A stretch of DNA of 64,000 nucleotides, taken from NCBI GenBank assembly GCA_021272165.1, contig JAJSLK010000045.1, forward strand, positions 62,001 to 126,000, written 5' to 3'. Shown here one piece after another: positions 26,831 through 35,588 of this stretch. A model generated the notes under the pieces. The model saw only the letters and a list, made by a program, of their open reading frames with translations, was not told where the DNA came from and ran no database searches. The translations under genes and the position numbers were made by a program. This stretch comes from Methylacidiphilales bacterium. GTDB taxonomy: Bacteria; Verrucomicrobiota; Verrucomicrobiia; Methylacidiphilales; UBA1321. How positions within the stretch are numbered: position 1 is the first letter of the stretch; each line of letters starts with the position of its first letter.

Positions 26831-26847
26831 TGGCATACTCCATGCTA
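26831..26847 (+). promoter_or_regulatory. Sigma-54-type (-24/-12) promoter of glnB
   Basis: TGGCATACTCCATGCTA keeps the diagnostic GG-N10-GC spacing of RpoN promoters. The predicted start is about 55 bases before the glnB ATG. Sigma-54 control of P-II genes is well established, and a GAFTGA-bearing activator is encoded at 44783. The remaining sequence between the porin terminator and this site holds only the REP copy. Confidence 0.55.
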
Positions 26848-26893
26848 GGACATAGAGCCCGTGCTGATCACGGGAGTTAACCCTTTATATTAA

Positions 26894-27256
<363 letters not shown>

Positions 27257-27417
27257 CCTCCTTCGACGTCCGGCACGGCGCCGATTTCTCGCCTGCAAAT
27301 TCTGCGGGACGCTAGCCATTTCACATGGCTGGCGCAGTGATTTGCCCTTGGGCCGGGATGCCAAAACTCCTTGATGCTCAAGGCTGGGATGCGATATTGT
27401 TCCCGGCTCTTCCCAAC

Positions 27418-27489
27418 GGGTCGTTAGCTCAATGGTAGAGCAGGCGCCTTTTAAGCACTTGGTTGTAGGTTCGAGTCCTACACGACCCA
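27418..27489 (+). tRNA. tRNA-Lys (UUU)
   Basis: A 72-base cloverleaf: acceptor GGGTCGT/ACGACCC, D stem GCTC/GAGC, anticodon loop CTTTTAA with anticodon TTT, and T arm GTAGG-TTCGAGT-CCTAC. The discriminator is A and the 3' CCA is not encoded. The anticodon stem contains one C-A mismatch (position 29-41) where a G-C or C-G pair is normal. Confidence 0.95.
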
Positions 27490-27504
27490 CTTTTGATCTG
27501 ACTC

Positions 27505-29256
27505 TTAGGCCTCGGAAGCAACGAGATCAGCCGGAATTTGTCCCGGCAAGGGCTTGGCCAGATGCCACTTATTGCCATCCAGCATCGGCGTGTGTTCCAC
27601 CAAGCTGAAAACGCTTTGCAGGAGATGTAAGCCAAGCCCCCCCGGCTTGATGTCCTCCAGTTTGCGCCCCTTCAGCTTGGCCTGATCGACATGCGGTCCC
27701 TCGTCGCGCAACCGCAGGTGGAGATAACCCTGGCTGATTTCCGCCGACAGCAGAATCGGCTTGTCCGGCGCGCCCTGGTAGGTATGCCGCATGATGTTTG
27801 TCACCGCTTCATCCACTGCCAAGACAATACGCCCTCGCTCCAGATCATCATACCCCGCCACCATCGCCCACTGTTCAATGAATTGGCGAGCATGCTTGCA
27901 GTAGCCGGCGGATGAGCCGATCTCCAGACGTGGTTCCGGCTTGAGCTGGATCAACGCCAGACAGGCGTCGTCGTGCTGGTGCTCGGTGTCGACAAAACAT
28001 TCCCACTCGTGCCAGGCGAGGTCGATCACGTCGGCGGAATAACCTGAATTACCGAGGCTCTTGATCAAACGTTCCTGCCCATATTCTTCTCCGGAGGAGC
28101 TGCGTCCCTCGTTGATCCCATCGCTGAAGAGAAGCCATTTTTCGCCGGGAGAGCAGGGGATTTCCGCCGCGGTGAATTTCTGGCCGGGGAAGATACCGAG
28201 AGCCAGCGCATGGGGTACGGTAATCGGTTCCCAGGCATCGTTGCGCCAGCGCCACGGTTCGAATTGACCCGCGCAAACGACCTCCATAATCTCGCGGTGG
28301 GGATCGTACAGAAGAAAGGTGGTGGCGGCGAAACGGCCGGCGGCCAGACGATGACAGAGGGCGTCATTCAAGGATGTGACGTAAGTTCCCAAGCCATTTT
28401 CGGCCAGCATCGCCAGCGCCTGCATTTCTGTCGTGATCTGCGCCGTGGTCAGCGCCGCCGGGATGCCTTTGCCGCTGACGTCACCCAGCGCGGCGAGCAG
28501 CCGGTTGCCCGGTAGCGAGATTGAAGCATAGAAGTCGCCCCCGATGGTCCGCGCGGGGCGATAACGGACCCGCATTTCGGAACGATGCAGGCTTAATTCC
28601 TCGGGTGGCAAATAAGATTTTTGAATTTCCATCGCCAGCGTCATCTCGCGCGCCAGCTTTTCTTCCTTCTCAATTTTTTCCTCCCGGTCAAAACGGATGA
28701 GCGCGCCCGTGACGATATTGGTGAGGCCTTCGAAGATATCCTGGTCGAGTTGAGTAAAAATGGGGCGATCGATGGGATTGAGGGCCTGGAGGACGCCGAA
28801 GCAGTCTTCCTTGTCTGTCAAAGGTGCGCAGAGCATGGACCGGGTGACGAAGCCGGTCTTGACGTTGGTGACGCGGAGGAGGCGGGGGTCGTTCTGGGCG
28901 TCGTCGATGCGCATGAACTTGCGCTCCTGGAAGACCTTGCCGGCGATGCCCTTGTCCCAGGGGATGCGGAACTCGTTGATGGCGTCGTCCTTGCCGCGGG
29001 CGGAGTAGATGATGAGCTCGCGCTTGGGGCGGTCGGGAAGGAACATGGAGCAGGCTTCCGCCTGCATCATGACGCAGGAATATTTCAGGATGTTCTCGAC
29101 CACGTCTTCGAGACTGGTGAGCGAAAAGAGATTGCGCGCAGCCAGGAGCAGCGCGCGGTATCGCTCCTGCATTCCCGAATCGTCCATGATGCCGATAAGG
29201 TGGCGCAGATTAGGCCATCTGGCAATGGCGTCGTGCCATTTGTCCGTTGACCCCAC
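27505..29256 (-). CDS. GAF-SpoIIE phosphatase-HATPase regulator
   Basis: A 583-residue cytoplasmic signalling protein with three domains: GAF (about 35-195), a PP2C-type SpoIIE phosphatase (about 220-430; RTIGGDFYASISLPGNRLLAALGDVSGKG, DGINEGRSSSG) and a C-terminal HATPase_c_2/RsbW-like domain (about 445-570; VLAVDEAVTNIMRHTYQGAP, GGLGLHLLQSVFS). Phosphatase and anti-sigma-type kinase in one chain suggest a partner-switching module that dephosphorylates and rephosphorylates an STAS antagonist. The frame starts with GTG at 29256; an ATG at 29187 is an alternative. Confidence 0.9.
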   Translation of the reverse strand: MGSTDKWHDAIARWPNLRHLIGIMDDSGMQERYRALLLAARNLFSLTSLEDVVENILKYSCVMMQAEACSMFLPDRPKRELIIYSARGKDDAINEFRIPWDKGIAGKVFQERKFMRIDDAQNDPRLLRVTNVKTGFVTRSMLCAPLTDKEDCFGVLQALNPIDRPIFTQLDQDIFEGLTNIVTGALIRFDREEKIEKEEKLAREMTLAMEIQKSYLPPEELSLHRSEMRVRYRPARTIGGDFYASISLPGNRLLAALGDVSGKGIPAALTTAQITTEMQALAMLAENGLGTYVTSLNDALCHRLAAGRFAATTFLLYDPHREIMEVVCAGQFEPWRWRNDAWEPITVPHALALGIFPGQKFTAAEIPCSPGEKWLLFSDGINEGRSSSGEEYGQERLIKSLGNSGYSADVIDLAWHEWECFVDTEHQHDDACLALIQLKPEPRLEIGSSAGYCKHARQFIEQWAMVAGYDDLERGRIVLAVDEAVTNIMRHTYQGAPDKPILLSAEISQGYLHLRLRDEGPHVDQAKLKGRKLEDIKPGGLGLHLLQSVFSLVEHTPMLDGNKWHLAKPLPGQIPADLVASEA

Positions 29257-29283
29257 CCTGAGGAACTTCTAAGTTGTGGTGAC

Positions 29284-29466
29284 ATGAGTGTTGCCGAGAT
29301 CGTCAAGGAGGTGCCGAAGCTTACTCTGGAAGAGATGAAAGAGGTGGCCCGGGCTTTGCGTGAGGCCATGGAAGACAATGAGGATTTGCAGGATGTCCTG
29401 GCTATTCTCGAAAATCCCGGTCAGCCCATTCCCATGTCTGAGATCAGGAAAAAGTACAACCTGTGA
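29284..29466 (+). CDS. Antitoxin of a RelE/ParE-type module
   Basis: A 60-residue, mostly helical acidic protein (MSVAEIVKEVPKLTLEEMKE ... IPMSEIRKKYNL). Size and position before a RelE-fold gene mark it as an antitoxin. The stop codon overlaps the toxin start as GTGA, the translational coupling usual in these modules. Confidence 0.7.
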   Translation: MSVAEIVKEVPKLTLEEMKEVARALREAMEDNEDLQDVLAILENPGQPIPMSEIRKKYNL

Positions 29467-29726
29467 AGTGGCAGGTCTTCTTCGATCCGGCGGCCGAAAA
29501 GCAGTTTTCCAAACTCGGCAGACCAGCGCAACAGGACATTGAAAAGTATATCGCCAAGCACTTGGAATCGAAGGAAGACCCGCGGCGTTTTGGCAAACCC
29601 TATCTTTCCATTAAGAGCGCGTGGCGATACCGAATCGGCGATTATCGGATGGTTTGTCTCATCCAGGAGCAGCGCCTTGTTGTGTTAGTGTTGAAAGTGG
29701 GTCACCGCCGCAGCATTTACGACTGA
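29463..29726 (+). CDS. RelE/ParE-superfamily toxin
   Basis: An 87-residue protein. WQVFFDPAAEKQFSKLGRPAQQDI, LSIKSAWRYRIGDYRMVCLIQEQRLVVLVLKVGHRRSIYD is the RelE fold, with the conserved Arg/Tyr (WRYRIGDYR) and C-terminal GHRRSIY typical of mRNA-cleaving RelE relatives. It starts with GTG inside the antitoxin stop codon. Confidence 0.88.
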   Translation: MKWQVFFDPAAEKQFSKLGRPAQQDIEKYIAKHLESKEDPRRFGKPYLSIKSAWRYRIGDYRMVCLIQEQRLVVLVLKVGHRRSIYD

Positions 29727-29741
29727 CTGCCCACGAAGAAA

Positions 29742-31100
29742 TCAATGGCCGCCGCTGAGCATGGCCGCGAGGCCGGTTTCCTGGAAGGAGGCCACCTTCT
29801 GAAGGTCATCCTGGAAGGTGGGATAGGAGGTGGCAATGCAGCCGGTTTCCTCGATGGTGGTTTCGCTCTTGGAGAAGAGGCCGAGAATGGCGCAGGCCAT
29901 GGCGATACGGTGATCGCCGAAACTGCCCACGCGGGCACCGGTGAGCTTGGCTCCGCCGTGGATGGTCATGCCGTCGTCATGCTCGGTCACCTCGACGCCG
30001 AAGGCGCGGAGATTGGTGGCCATGGCGGCGATGCGGTCGGTTTCCTTGACGCGGAGTTCCTGGGCGTCGCGGATTTCGGTATCGCCCTCGGCGACGGCGC
30101 CAGCCACGGCAATGATGGGCAGTTCGTCGATGACATTGGCGATTTCGGCGCCGGAGATTTTGGCGCCCTTGAGTTTGCGGCCATAGACGCGGACGGTGCC
30201 GAAGGGCTCGCAGGTCGAGTCGGAAATGCTTTCATGGATGTGGGCGCCCATGCGGAGGAGAACGCTGAGCAGGCCGGTGCGGGTGCCGTTGAGGCCGAGA
30301 TTGGCAATGGTGAGGTCGGCTCCGGGCAGGGCGGCGGCGGCGGCGATCCAGAAGGCGGCGGAAGAGAAGTCGCCGGGGACCTGGAAATCATGGCCGTGAA
30401 GGCGGGTGCCACCACGGACGCGGACGGTCTTGCCCCGGCCATCGGGTTTGAGGTCGATGGTGGTGGGGGCATGGAAGTAGGCGAGAAGGCGTTCGGTGTG
30501 GTCGCGGGAGGGGGTTTTTTCGGTGATGCTGGTGGTGCCCTGGGCGAAGAGACCGGCGAGGAGGAGACACGATTTCAACTGGGCGCTGGCGACAGGAAGG
30601 GTGTAGTCGATGCCGGTGAGCGGGCCGCCCTCGATGTCGAGGGGGGCGGTGTGCTTTTCGCCCTGGCCCCCAATCTTCGCGCCCATTTTGCGGAGGGGAT
30701 CGACGATGCGTTTCATGGGCCGGCCGGAAAGGGAGGCATCACCGATGAGGCGGCTTTTGAAAGGCTGTCCGGCGAGAATTCCGGCGAGCAGGCGCATGGC
30801 GGTGCCGGAGTTGCCGCAATCGAGCGGCTCAAGCGGGGCGCGGAGTTTGCCGCCGGTACCATGGACGATCAGGCGGGTCTTTGATTCGGTCTCGATGGTG
30901 CAGCCCATGGCTTGGAGCGCGCGCATGGTGCAGATGCAGTCCTCGCCGGGGAGGAAGCCATCGATCACACTCTGGCCGTCCGCGAGCGCGGAAAAGAGGA
31001 TCGCGCGATGGGAGAGGCTTTTGTCGCCGGGGACGGTGATTTCGCCGCCGAGCTGGCGGGCCTGGCGGACGGTGAGGGTGGAAACGGGGGCACGGCTCAT
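29742..31100 (-). CDS. aroA: 3-phosphoshikimate 1-carboxyvinyltransferase (EPSP synthase)
   Basis: A 452-residue enzyme joining PEP to shikimate-3-phosphate in aromatic amino-acid synthesis. Seen: the N-terminal GDKSLSHRAILFSALADG, DCGNSGTAMRLLAGIL, the LSGRPMKRIVDPL region, the ELRVKETDRI motif and the terminal GSFGDHRIAMACAI. It overlaps tyrA by four bases; hisC-tyrA-aroA form one minus-strand operon. Confidence 0.96.
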   Translation of the reverse strand: MSRAPVSTLTVRQARQLGGEITVPGDKSLSHRAILFSALADGQSVIDGFLPGEDCICTMRALQAMGCTIETESKTRLIVHGTGGKLRAPLEPLDCGNSGTAMRLLAGILAGQPFKSRLIGDASLSGRPMKRIVDPLRKMGAKIGGQGEKHTAPLDIEGGPLTGIDYTLPVASAQLKSCLLLAGLFAQGTTSITEKTPSRDHTERLLAYFHAPTTIDLKPDGRGKTVRVRGGTRLHGHDFQVPGDFSSAAFWIAAAAALPGADLTIANLGLNGTRTGLLSVLLRMGAHIHESISDSTCEPFGTVRVYGRKLKGAKISGAEIANVIDELPIIAVAGAVAEGDTEIRDAQELRVKETDRIAAMATNLRAFGVEVTEHDDGMTIHGGAKLTGARVGSFGDHRIAMACAILGLFSKSETTIEETGCIATSYPTFQDDLQKVASFQETGLAAMLSGGH

Positions 31101-31948
31101 AAGTGGGATCGAAGGAATTTGGAACGTTGATCGTGGGCTTTTTGAAGGGCCTGTTGCAAGCCCGACTTGTCGCCTTTTTCAAGGCTGATCTTGATGTGTT
31201 CCAGTTCAGTGACCAGGGTCGCAATGGCACTTTTGATCTTTTCGCGATTGTCCCAGGCGATTTCGGTCCACAAATCGGGCGAACCGGAGGCGACGCGGGT
31301 GGTGTCGCGAAATCCCGGACCGGCGGCCTTGAAATGATTTTCGTCGGTGGCATTGACGAGGGCGGCGGCGGCGAGATGAGGCAGGTGGCTGATGTGGGCG
31401 ACCATTTTGTCGTGCTCGAACGGCGGAGCGGTAAAGACCGAAGCGCCGACTTTTTGCCAGAAGGTTTCAGCCCGTTCCCTGGCTTCCGGCGCGGTTTTGC
31501 CCGTGGGAGTGAGAATAATCCGGGCGCCGACGAAGAGATCGGGACGCGCGGCGGCAAAGCCCGATTTTTCGCTGCCGGCCATGGGATGGCTGCCGATCCA
31601 GAGGGCCTTGTTGGCGAGGAGCGGGGCGATTTCGTTATCGACGCTTTCTTTGACGCTGCCGACATCGGTAACGAGAGCGGTGGGCTTGAGTGAGCCGGCG
31701 AACTGCTTCACCAGCGGTGCCATGGTTTCGATGGGGACACAGAGGATGACGACATCGGCGTCGCGCACGGCGTCGAGGACGTTCGTGGTCAGTTCGGCCA
31801 GGGGCAGCCGTTCGCGAATGGCCGGGAAGGTGGCATCCCGGCGGCCATAGATCCTGATTTGTCTGGCCAGGCTGCGTTCAGCCAGGGCCAGCGCGAGCGA
31901 GCCGCCGATGAGGCCCGGGCCAAGAATGGCGACGGTGCCGAAACTCAT
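31097..31948 (-). CDS. tyrA: Prephenate dehydrogenase
   Basis: A 283-residue NAD(P)-dependent enzyme that oxidises prephenate, or arogenate, toward tyrosine. The Rossmann motif is VAILGPGLIGGSLALAL. Also seen are LVTDVGSVK, the substrate-binding histidine in WIGSHPMAGSEKSGF, and HMVAHISHLPHLAAAAL-like residues. It overlaps both neighbours by four bases. The length is that of the short monofunctional class with no ACT or chorismate mutase domain. Confidence 0.95.
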   Translation of the reverse strand: MSFGTVAILGPGLIGGSLALALAERSLARQIRIYGRRDATFPAIRERLPLAELTTNVLDAVRDADVVILCVPIETMAPLVKQFAGSLKPTALVTDVGSVKESVDNEIAPLLANKALWIGSHPMAGSEKSGFAAARPDLFVGARIILTPTGKTAPEARERAETFWQKVGASVFTAPPFEHDKMVAHISHLPHLAAAALVNATDENHFKAAGPGFRDTTRVASGSPDLWTEIAWDNREKIKSAIATLVTELEHIKISLEKGDKSGLQQALQKAHDQRSKFLRSHL

Positions 31949-33111
31949 ACGATGGCCGACGGGCTCCAGCCCACGGTGGGCGTGTCGCGTTCCCCATTGG
32001 CGACTTCGACCAAACCTTCGAGCGCGGCGGGGAGTTCGGCCAGGAAGCGGGCGTTTTGTTCGGGCGTGCCGATGCTGACGCGGATGTAGCCGGGGAGATT
32101 ATAGCTGACCATGGAGCGGATGATGACGCCCTTTTTCATGAGCCGCTTGAAGACCTCACCGCCGTCGCCGACATGGACGAGGACAAAGTTGGCCGAGGAG
32201 GGAACATATTTGAGTCCCATCCGCGCAAAGGCCGATTCGATGAACTGGCGGCCCTCATCCGTGATGGCTTTTGTTTTTTTCTGGTGCTCAATATCGGCAA
32301 GCCCGGCGATGGCGCCGGCCTGGGCGATGGCGTTGGCGTTGAACGGCTGGCGGGCGCGCTGGAGGAGATCGGTAATTTCCGCGGTGGCGAGGCCGTAGCC
32401 GATGCGCAGGCCGGCAAGGCCCTGGATCTTGGAGAAGGTGCGCATGAGGACGACCCGTTCGCCGTTGCGGACATGGCCGATGGTGTCGGGCGGGTTGTCG
32501 AGGAATTCGTAGTAGGCCTCGTCGAGGACGGCGATGACATGGGGTGGGAGTTCGCGCAGGAAGGTTTCGAGCGCCTCGTTGGTGACGCGCGTGCCGGTGG
32601 GGTTATTGGGTGAGGCGAGAAAAATGAGGCGGGTCTGCGGCGTGACGGCGCGCAGCATGGCGGGCAGGTCGGGGGTGAAGTCGACGTCGTCAACGACAAT
32701 GGCGCGAACGCCGAAGAGCTGGGCCATCAACGTGTAGACGGCGAAGGCATGGCGGGAGGTGACGATTTCGTGGATGCCGGGGCGGGTGAAGGTGTGGAAA
32801 AGGAGCTCGATGATTTCATTCGAGCCATTGCCGAGGACCACGTTTTCGCGGCCGAGGTTGAAGGCGTTGGCGATGGCGGTGCGGAGATGGAAACCGCCGC
32901 CATCTGGATAGAAGTGAGCTGATTCGAGTGACTTGCGCATGGCTTCGACGGCCAGCGGGGAGGGGCCGAGGGGGTTCTCATTGGAGGCGAGCTTGATGAT
33001 CGAGGAGGGGTCGAGGCCGAGTTCGCGGGCGACGTCGTCGACCGGCTTGCCGGGCTCGTAAGGGACGAGATCGAGCAACTCGCGGTTGGCCAGGTCACGG
33101 AGAGAGATCAT
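31945..33111 (-). CDS. hisC: Histidinol-phosphate/aromatic aminotransferase
   Basis: A 388-residue class I/II PLP enzyme. Motifs: LASNENPLGPSP, the PLP region NGSNEIIELLFHTF, SPNNPTGT, VLDEAYYEF, and the Schiff-base lysine in RTFSKIQGLAGLRIGYG. HisC enzymes commonly also transaminate prephenate or aromatic keto acids; being first in an operon with tyrA and aroA suggests that activity here. Its start is about 50 bases from the left end of the mobile island. Confidence 0.94.
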   Translation of the reverse strand: MISLRDLANRELLDLVPYEPGKPVDDVARELGLDPSSIIKLASNENPLGPSPLAVEAMRKSLESAHFYPDGGGFHLRTAIANAFNLGRENVVLGNGSNEIIELLFHTFTRPGIHEIVTSRHAFAVYTLMAQLFGVRAIVVDDVDFTPDLPAMLRAVTPQTRLIFLASPNNPTGTRVTNEALETFLRELPPHVIAVLDEAYYEFLDNPPDTIGHVRNGERVVLMRTFSKIQGLAGLRIGYGLATAEITDLLQRARQPFNANAIAQAGAIAGLADIEHQKKTKAITDEGRQFIESAFARMGLKYVPSSANFVLVHVGDGGEVFKRLMKKGVIIRSMVSYNLPGYIRVSIGTPEQNARFLAELPAALEGLVEVANGERDTPTVGWSPSAIV

Positions 33112-33161
33112 CCTTCCAATCTGTCGCAGATGGGGCCTCTTGTCGAGAAATGGGCAAATGA

Positions 33162-33202
33162 GGTAGTGTCTTAATTTGGGGATTTATATACCTAATCACC
33201 CT
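33162..33202 (+). repeat. Left terminal inverted repeat of the island
   Basis: The 17-base tip matches the right end at 38549 exactly. The following 24 bases (33179-33202, GGGATTTATATACC...) match the inverted copy at 36466-36489 with two mismatches. Confidence 0.8.
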
Positions 33203-33236
33203 AGGTTAAGCCTCTTTGGGGCTTCAAAAGATGTTT

Positions 33237-33851
33237 TTAAGCGGCGGCTCGCTCGCCGCCATAGGCCGGATATGTTTTGGCCTGCGACTCGCCGACTTCG
33301 TTTCCCCACTGCGTCCATCCTTTGCGGTGATGGCGGGCAAATAGCTCTAGATAGGCTTTAGGCGAACATTGTTCGATGATCGGGTAAAGCTCATCCGGCT
33401 TGCGCGAGTGCTCACGTTTGCGGGTGGCTAAGAAGTTGACTTGGCTTCTTCCAGGTGGAAGCGTCCGAATTTTTCCACGGATCCCGAAAAGAACCAACTC
33501 CGTGACGTTACGGAAGTAGAAGCCGACCCCTCTACCGTCTGGGCCTCCATCCTTGCGAATCTTGTGCCAAACGATGTTCGCCTTGTAGGTGAATCCCCAT
33601 GCGGCCATTACGTCAAGACCCTCTCGGATTAACGCATTAGGCACCCACAGGTAGAGGTGAGATTGGTCTGCGGCAAGGAGCGATACCGGAAGCTCTTTAA
33701 TGTCGCTTAGGGTCATTGTGGAGTAACGTGCGAGACGCTTGTGCTCAGGAGCCATCTTGCCGGTTCGGTTGGCGAACTGCCATGGCGGATCGGCAAGAAT
33801 CGTCGCGAATCTTCCGTGAACGCTGGAAATTAAATTTTCAGATGCAGTCAT
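33237..33851 (-). CDS. MT-A70-family adenine DNA methyltransferase
   Basis: A 204-residue methyltransferase. The catalytic motif is DPPW (residues 21-24), followed by LYLWVPNALIREGLDVMAAWGF, TELVLFGIRG and a C-terminal KPDELYPIIEQCSPKAYLELFAR, the core of MT-A70 N6-adenine methyltransferases. The start at 33851 overlaps the endonuclease stop as ATGA; the longer upstream frame lies inside that gene. It is the presumed protective partner of the restriction enzyme; the base modified and the target are inferred from family. Confidence 0.9.
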   Translation of the reverse strand: MTASENLISSVHGRFATILADPPWQFANRTGKMAPEHKRLARYSTMTLSDIKELPVSLLAADQSHLYLWVPNALIREGLDVMAAWGFTYKANIVWHKIRKDGGPDGRGVGFYFRNVTELVLFGIRGKIRTLPPGRSQVNFLATRKREHSRKPDELYPIIEQCSPKAYLELFARHHRKGWTQWGNEVGESQAKTYPAYGGERAAA

Positions 33852-34483
33852 GCGTTTTCCTCGAATAATGATTTTTTTATTCCAAAAACAAGAAGCGGAC
33901 ATCCGCCTCCTCCCCCGCCTTCTATGCGCGGCAAGAGCTTTGACATCCATGTGGTTGTAGTGCCGTATTTCTCCCATATTTCGAGTTCTTCAAAAAGACC
34001 TCGAAGCTCGTCCGCTTTCGTGACGATGACGCCAACGCTGATAGCGCGAAGGTCGAACAGCAGGCGAAAATTATTCAAATCGCGGTCGTAAAATGGGTCT
34101 TTGTTGCTCCATTCGATTTCCAGCGCCACTTGATTTTTGAAGCAATCGACCTTGTGAGTGGGACTTTCCATGACTGCTTCATCAACCTGAATTTTGGTGT
34201 AAAACTTCTTCTCCACCCACCCGAGATCGGTGAAGGCCGTATCCAAGGACTGAGCGACTTTTGTTTTCCCTCCACCGCCAACAACGATGTGACTTTTCTT
34301 CAATCGGAAGCCGGTCAAGACCGTGATAATATTTCCCCATTCCTGCGGGAAGTCGGTCTTAAGAATGGCGCAGGCGTGTTTCCACTCGTGGACCTCGTAG
34401 TTGGTGCGAATAGAAGAGGGAAGGAGATCGAGCGTCACCGCCGCGAGTAAGCAGCATAGAAAAACACATGTCAAGGCGATCAC
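33848..34483 (-). CDS. BglII/BstYI-like type II restriction endonuclease
   Basis: A 211-residue endonuclease. YEVHEWKHACAIL, VDCFKNQVALEIEWSNKDPF, DRDLNNFRLLFDLRAISVGV and LLPRIEGGGGGGCPLLVFGI match the BglII-type family. Asp113, Glu122 and Glu124 correspond in spacing to BglII Asp84, Glu93 and Gln95. BglII and BstYI cut AGATCT and RGATCY, so a GATC-containing site is likely but not shown. The GTG at 34483 overlaps the previous stop as GTGA. Its first 16 residues look un-BglII-like, so a GTG at 34438 is a possible true start. Confidence 0.87.
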   Translation of the reverse strand: MIALTCVFLCCLLAAVTLDLLPSSIRTNYEVHEWKHACAILKTDFPQEWGNIITVLTGFRLKKSHIVVGGGGKTKVAQSLDTAFTDLGWVEKKFYTKIQVDEAVMESPTHKVDCFKNQVALEIEWSNKDPFYDRDLNNFRLLFDLRAISVGVIVTKADELRGLFEELEIWEKYGTTTTWMSKLLPRIEGGGGGGCPLLVFGIKKSLFEENA

Positions 34484-34638
34484 TTTTTTTTCAGACCGGA
34501 AGGGGCTTGTGTCGCCTGTTTACGAGTTCGCAAAGCTTGTGCCGTCTTCTTTCCTTTACCGCTTCCCATCGCAATGGCCGCAAGGATGCCGCCAAAATCC
34601 CCCTTTATCGGCTGGTGCATCTTTTGCGGCCTGCTCAT
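34480..34638 (-). CDS. 52-residue basic protein between transposase and endonuclease
   Basis: MSRPQKMHQPIKGDFGGILA, then AIAMGSGKGKKTAQALRTRK and QATQAPSGLKKK: a small, strongly basic protein. Its ATG overlaps the transposase stop (ATGA) and its stop overlaps the endonuclease GTG (GTGA), so it lies in a translationally coupled chain. Basic charge suggests nucleic-acid binding. No family was recognised. Confidence 0.6.
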   Translation of the reverse strand: MSRPQKMHQPIKGDFGGILAAIAMGSGKGKKTAQALRTRKQATQAPSGLKKK

Positions 34639-35555
34639 GCGATTAGCTCGCGGTAGGACATGTTTTTACCTTCAGACATCCGGCCAATCAGTTCGGAGAA
34701 AATCGACTGCATGGATTCCTCGCGGCGATTTAAGCGGAAGGCAAATTCGTTGATGTAGCGTTGAAGGTGCTTCTTGCTCATCTGGTGGTAAATGCCGTGA
34801 TAGCCACGCTTGAATAAGGCCCAGAACGATTCAATGCCGTTGGTGTGGCAATCGCCCTTGACGTACTCCTTCATGCCATGGTTAACCATCATGCGCTTAA
34901 ACTCGTGGAGGCCACGATAAGCAACCCATTGATCGGTGTAAAGCGTAGTGCCTGGGGCAACATGTTCCTTGATGGCAGGGTGAATGTGAACCGCACCTAC
35001 CGATTTCACAACTTGCGCACGAACTTCGCCAGTCCTGCTTTTTAAGCCGAATACAGCGGCCTTCCCTGTGCCGCCAGTTCCCTTGATTGCTGCCATGCGC
35101 TTCTTCTTGTGCATGTTCTTGGAAAGGCCACCGATGAAAGTTTCGTCGGCTTCGACTCTCCCGAAAAGCTGTCCTCCATTTTGCTGCATTGCCTTGCGGA
35201 TTCTGTGATCCATGAACCAACCTGTCTTTTGGGTCACGCCAACATGCTTGGCCAGTTGAACGGAAGAAATGCCCTTGCTGGTAGTCGAGAGCAGATAAAT
35301 CGCCATGAACCATTTCCGCAGGGGCAGCTTGCTTTCCCCAAAGACTGTCCCGGTTTTGATCGTAAAGTCCTGTTTGCATGAGGCGCACCGATACCGCTTA
35401 CCGCCCTTGAAAGTGTAAATCTCCTCATGTCCGCAATGGGGACAATACTCCCCGTTGGCAAACCTGACAGAGGCGAAATGCTCTAGGCAAGTCCGCTCAT
35501 CACAGAAGTAATCCGTGAACTCTGTGAGGGTTTTGAACTCAAATATGTTTTTCAT
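34635..35555 (-). CDS. IS1595-family (ISXO2-like) transposase
   Basis: A 306-residue DDE transposase. N-terminal zinc ribbon CPHCG...CASCKQDF, then the catalytic domain: first Asp in RVEADETFIGG, second Asp in TLYTDQWVAYRG, and the Asn/Glu motif TNGIESFWALFKRGYHGIYH. Full length and apparently intact. Unusually, its stop codon overlaps a downstream coding chain (52-aa ORF, endonuclease, methyltransferase). Some IS1595 elements are known to carry passenger genes. Confidence 0.93.
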   Translation of the reverse strand: MKNIFEFKTLTEFTDYFCDERTCLEHFASVRFANGEYCPHCGHEEIYTFKGGKRYRCASCKQDFTIKTGTVFGESKLPLRKWFMAIYLLSTTSKGISSVQLAKHVGVTQKTGWFMDHRIRKAMQQNGGQLFGRVEADETFIGGLSKNMHKKKRMAAIKGTGGTGKAAVFGLKSRTGEVRAQVVKSVGAVHIHPAIKEHVAPGTTLYTDQWVAYRGLHEFKRMMVNHGMKEYVKGDCHTNGIESFWALFKRGYHGIYHQMSKKHLQRYINEFAFRLNRREESMQSIFSELIGRMSEGKNMSYRELIA

Positions 35556-35568
35556 TCTGGTAGCAGTT

Positions 35569-35588
35569 TACCCTATATTTTTAGGGTA
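35569..35588. promoter_or_regulatory. Palindromic operator over the transposase/R-M promoter
   Basis: TACCCTA-N6-TAGGGTA, perfect 7-bp arms, covering the -10 box. A bound repressor here would block transcription of the whole transposase to methyltransferase operon. Confidence 0.55.

Noticed and set aside
29745-30884. A 379-codon plus-strand frame opposite aroA
   Set aside because: Antisense shadow of aroA, very Gly/Ala/Asp-rich, no family features.
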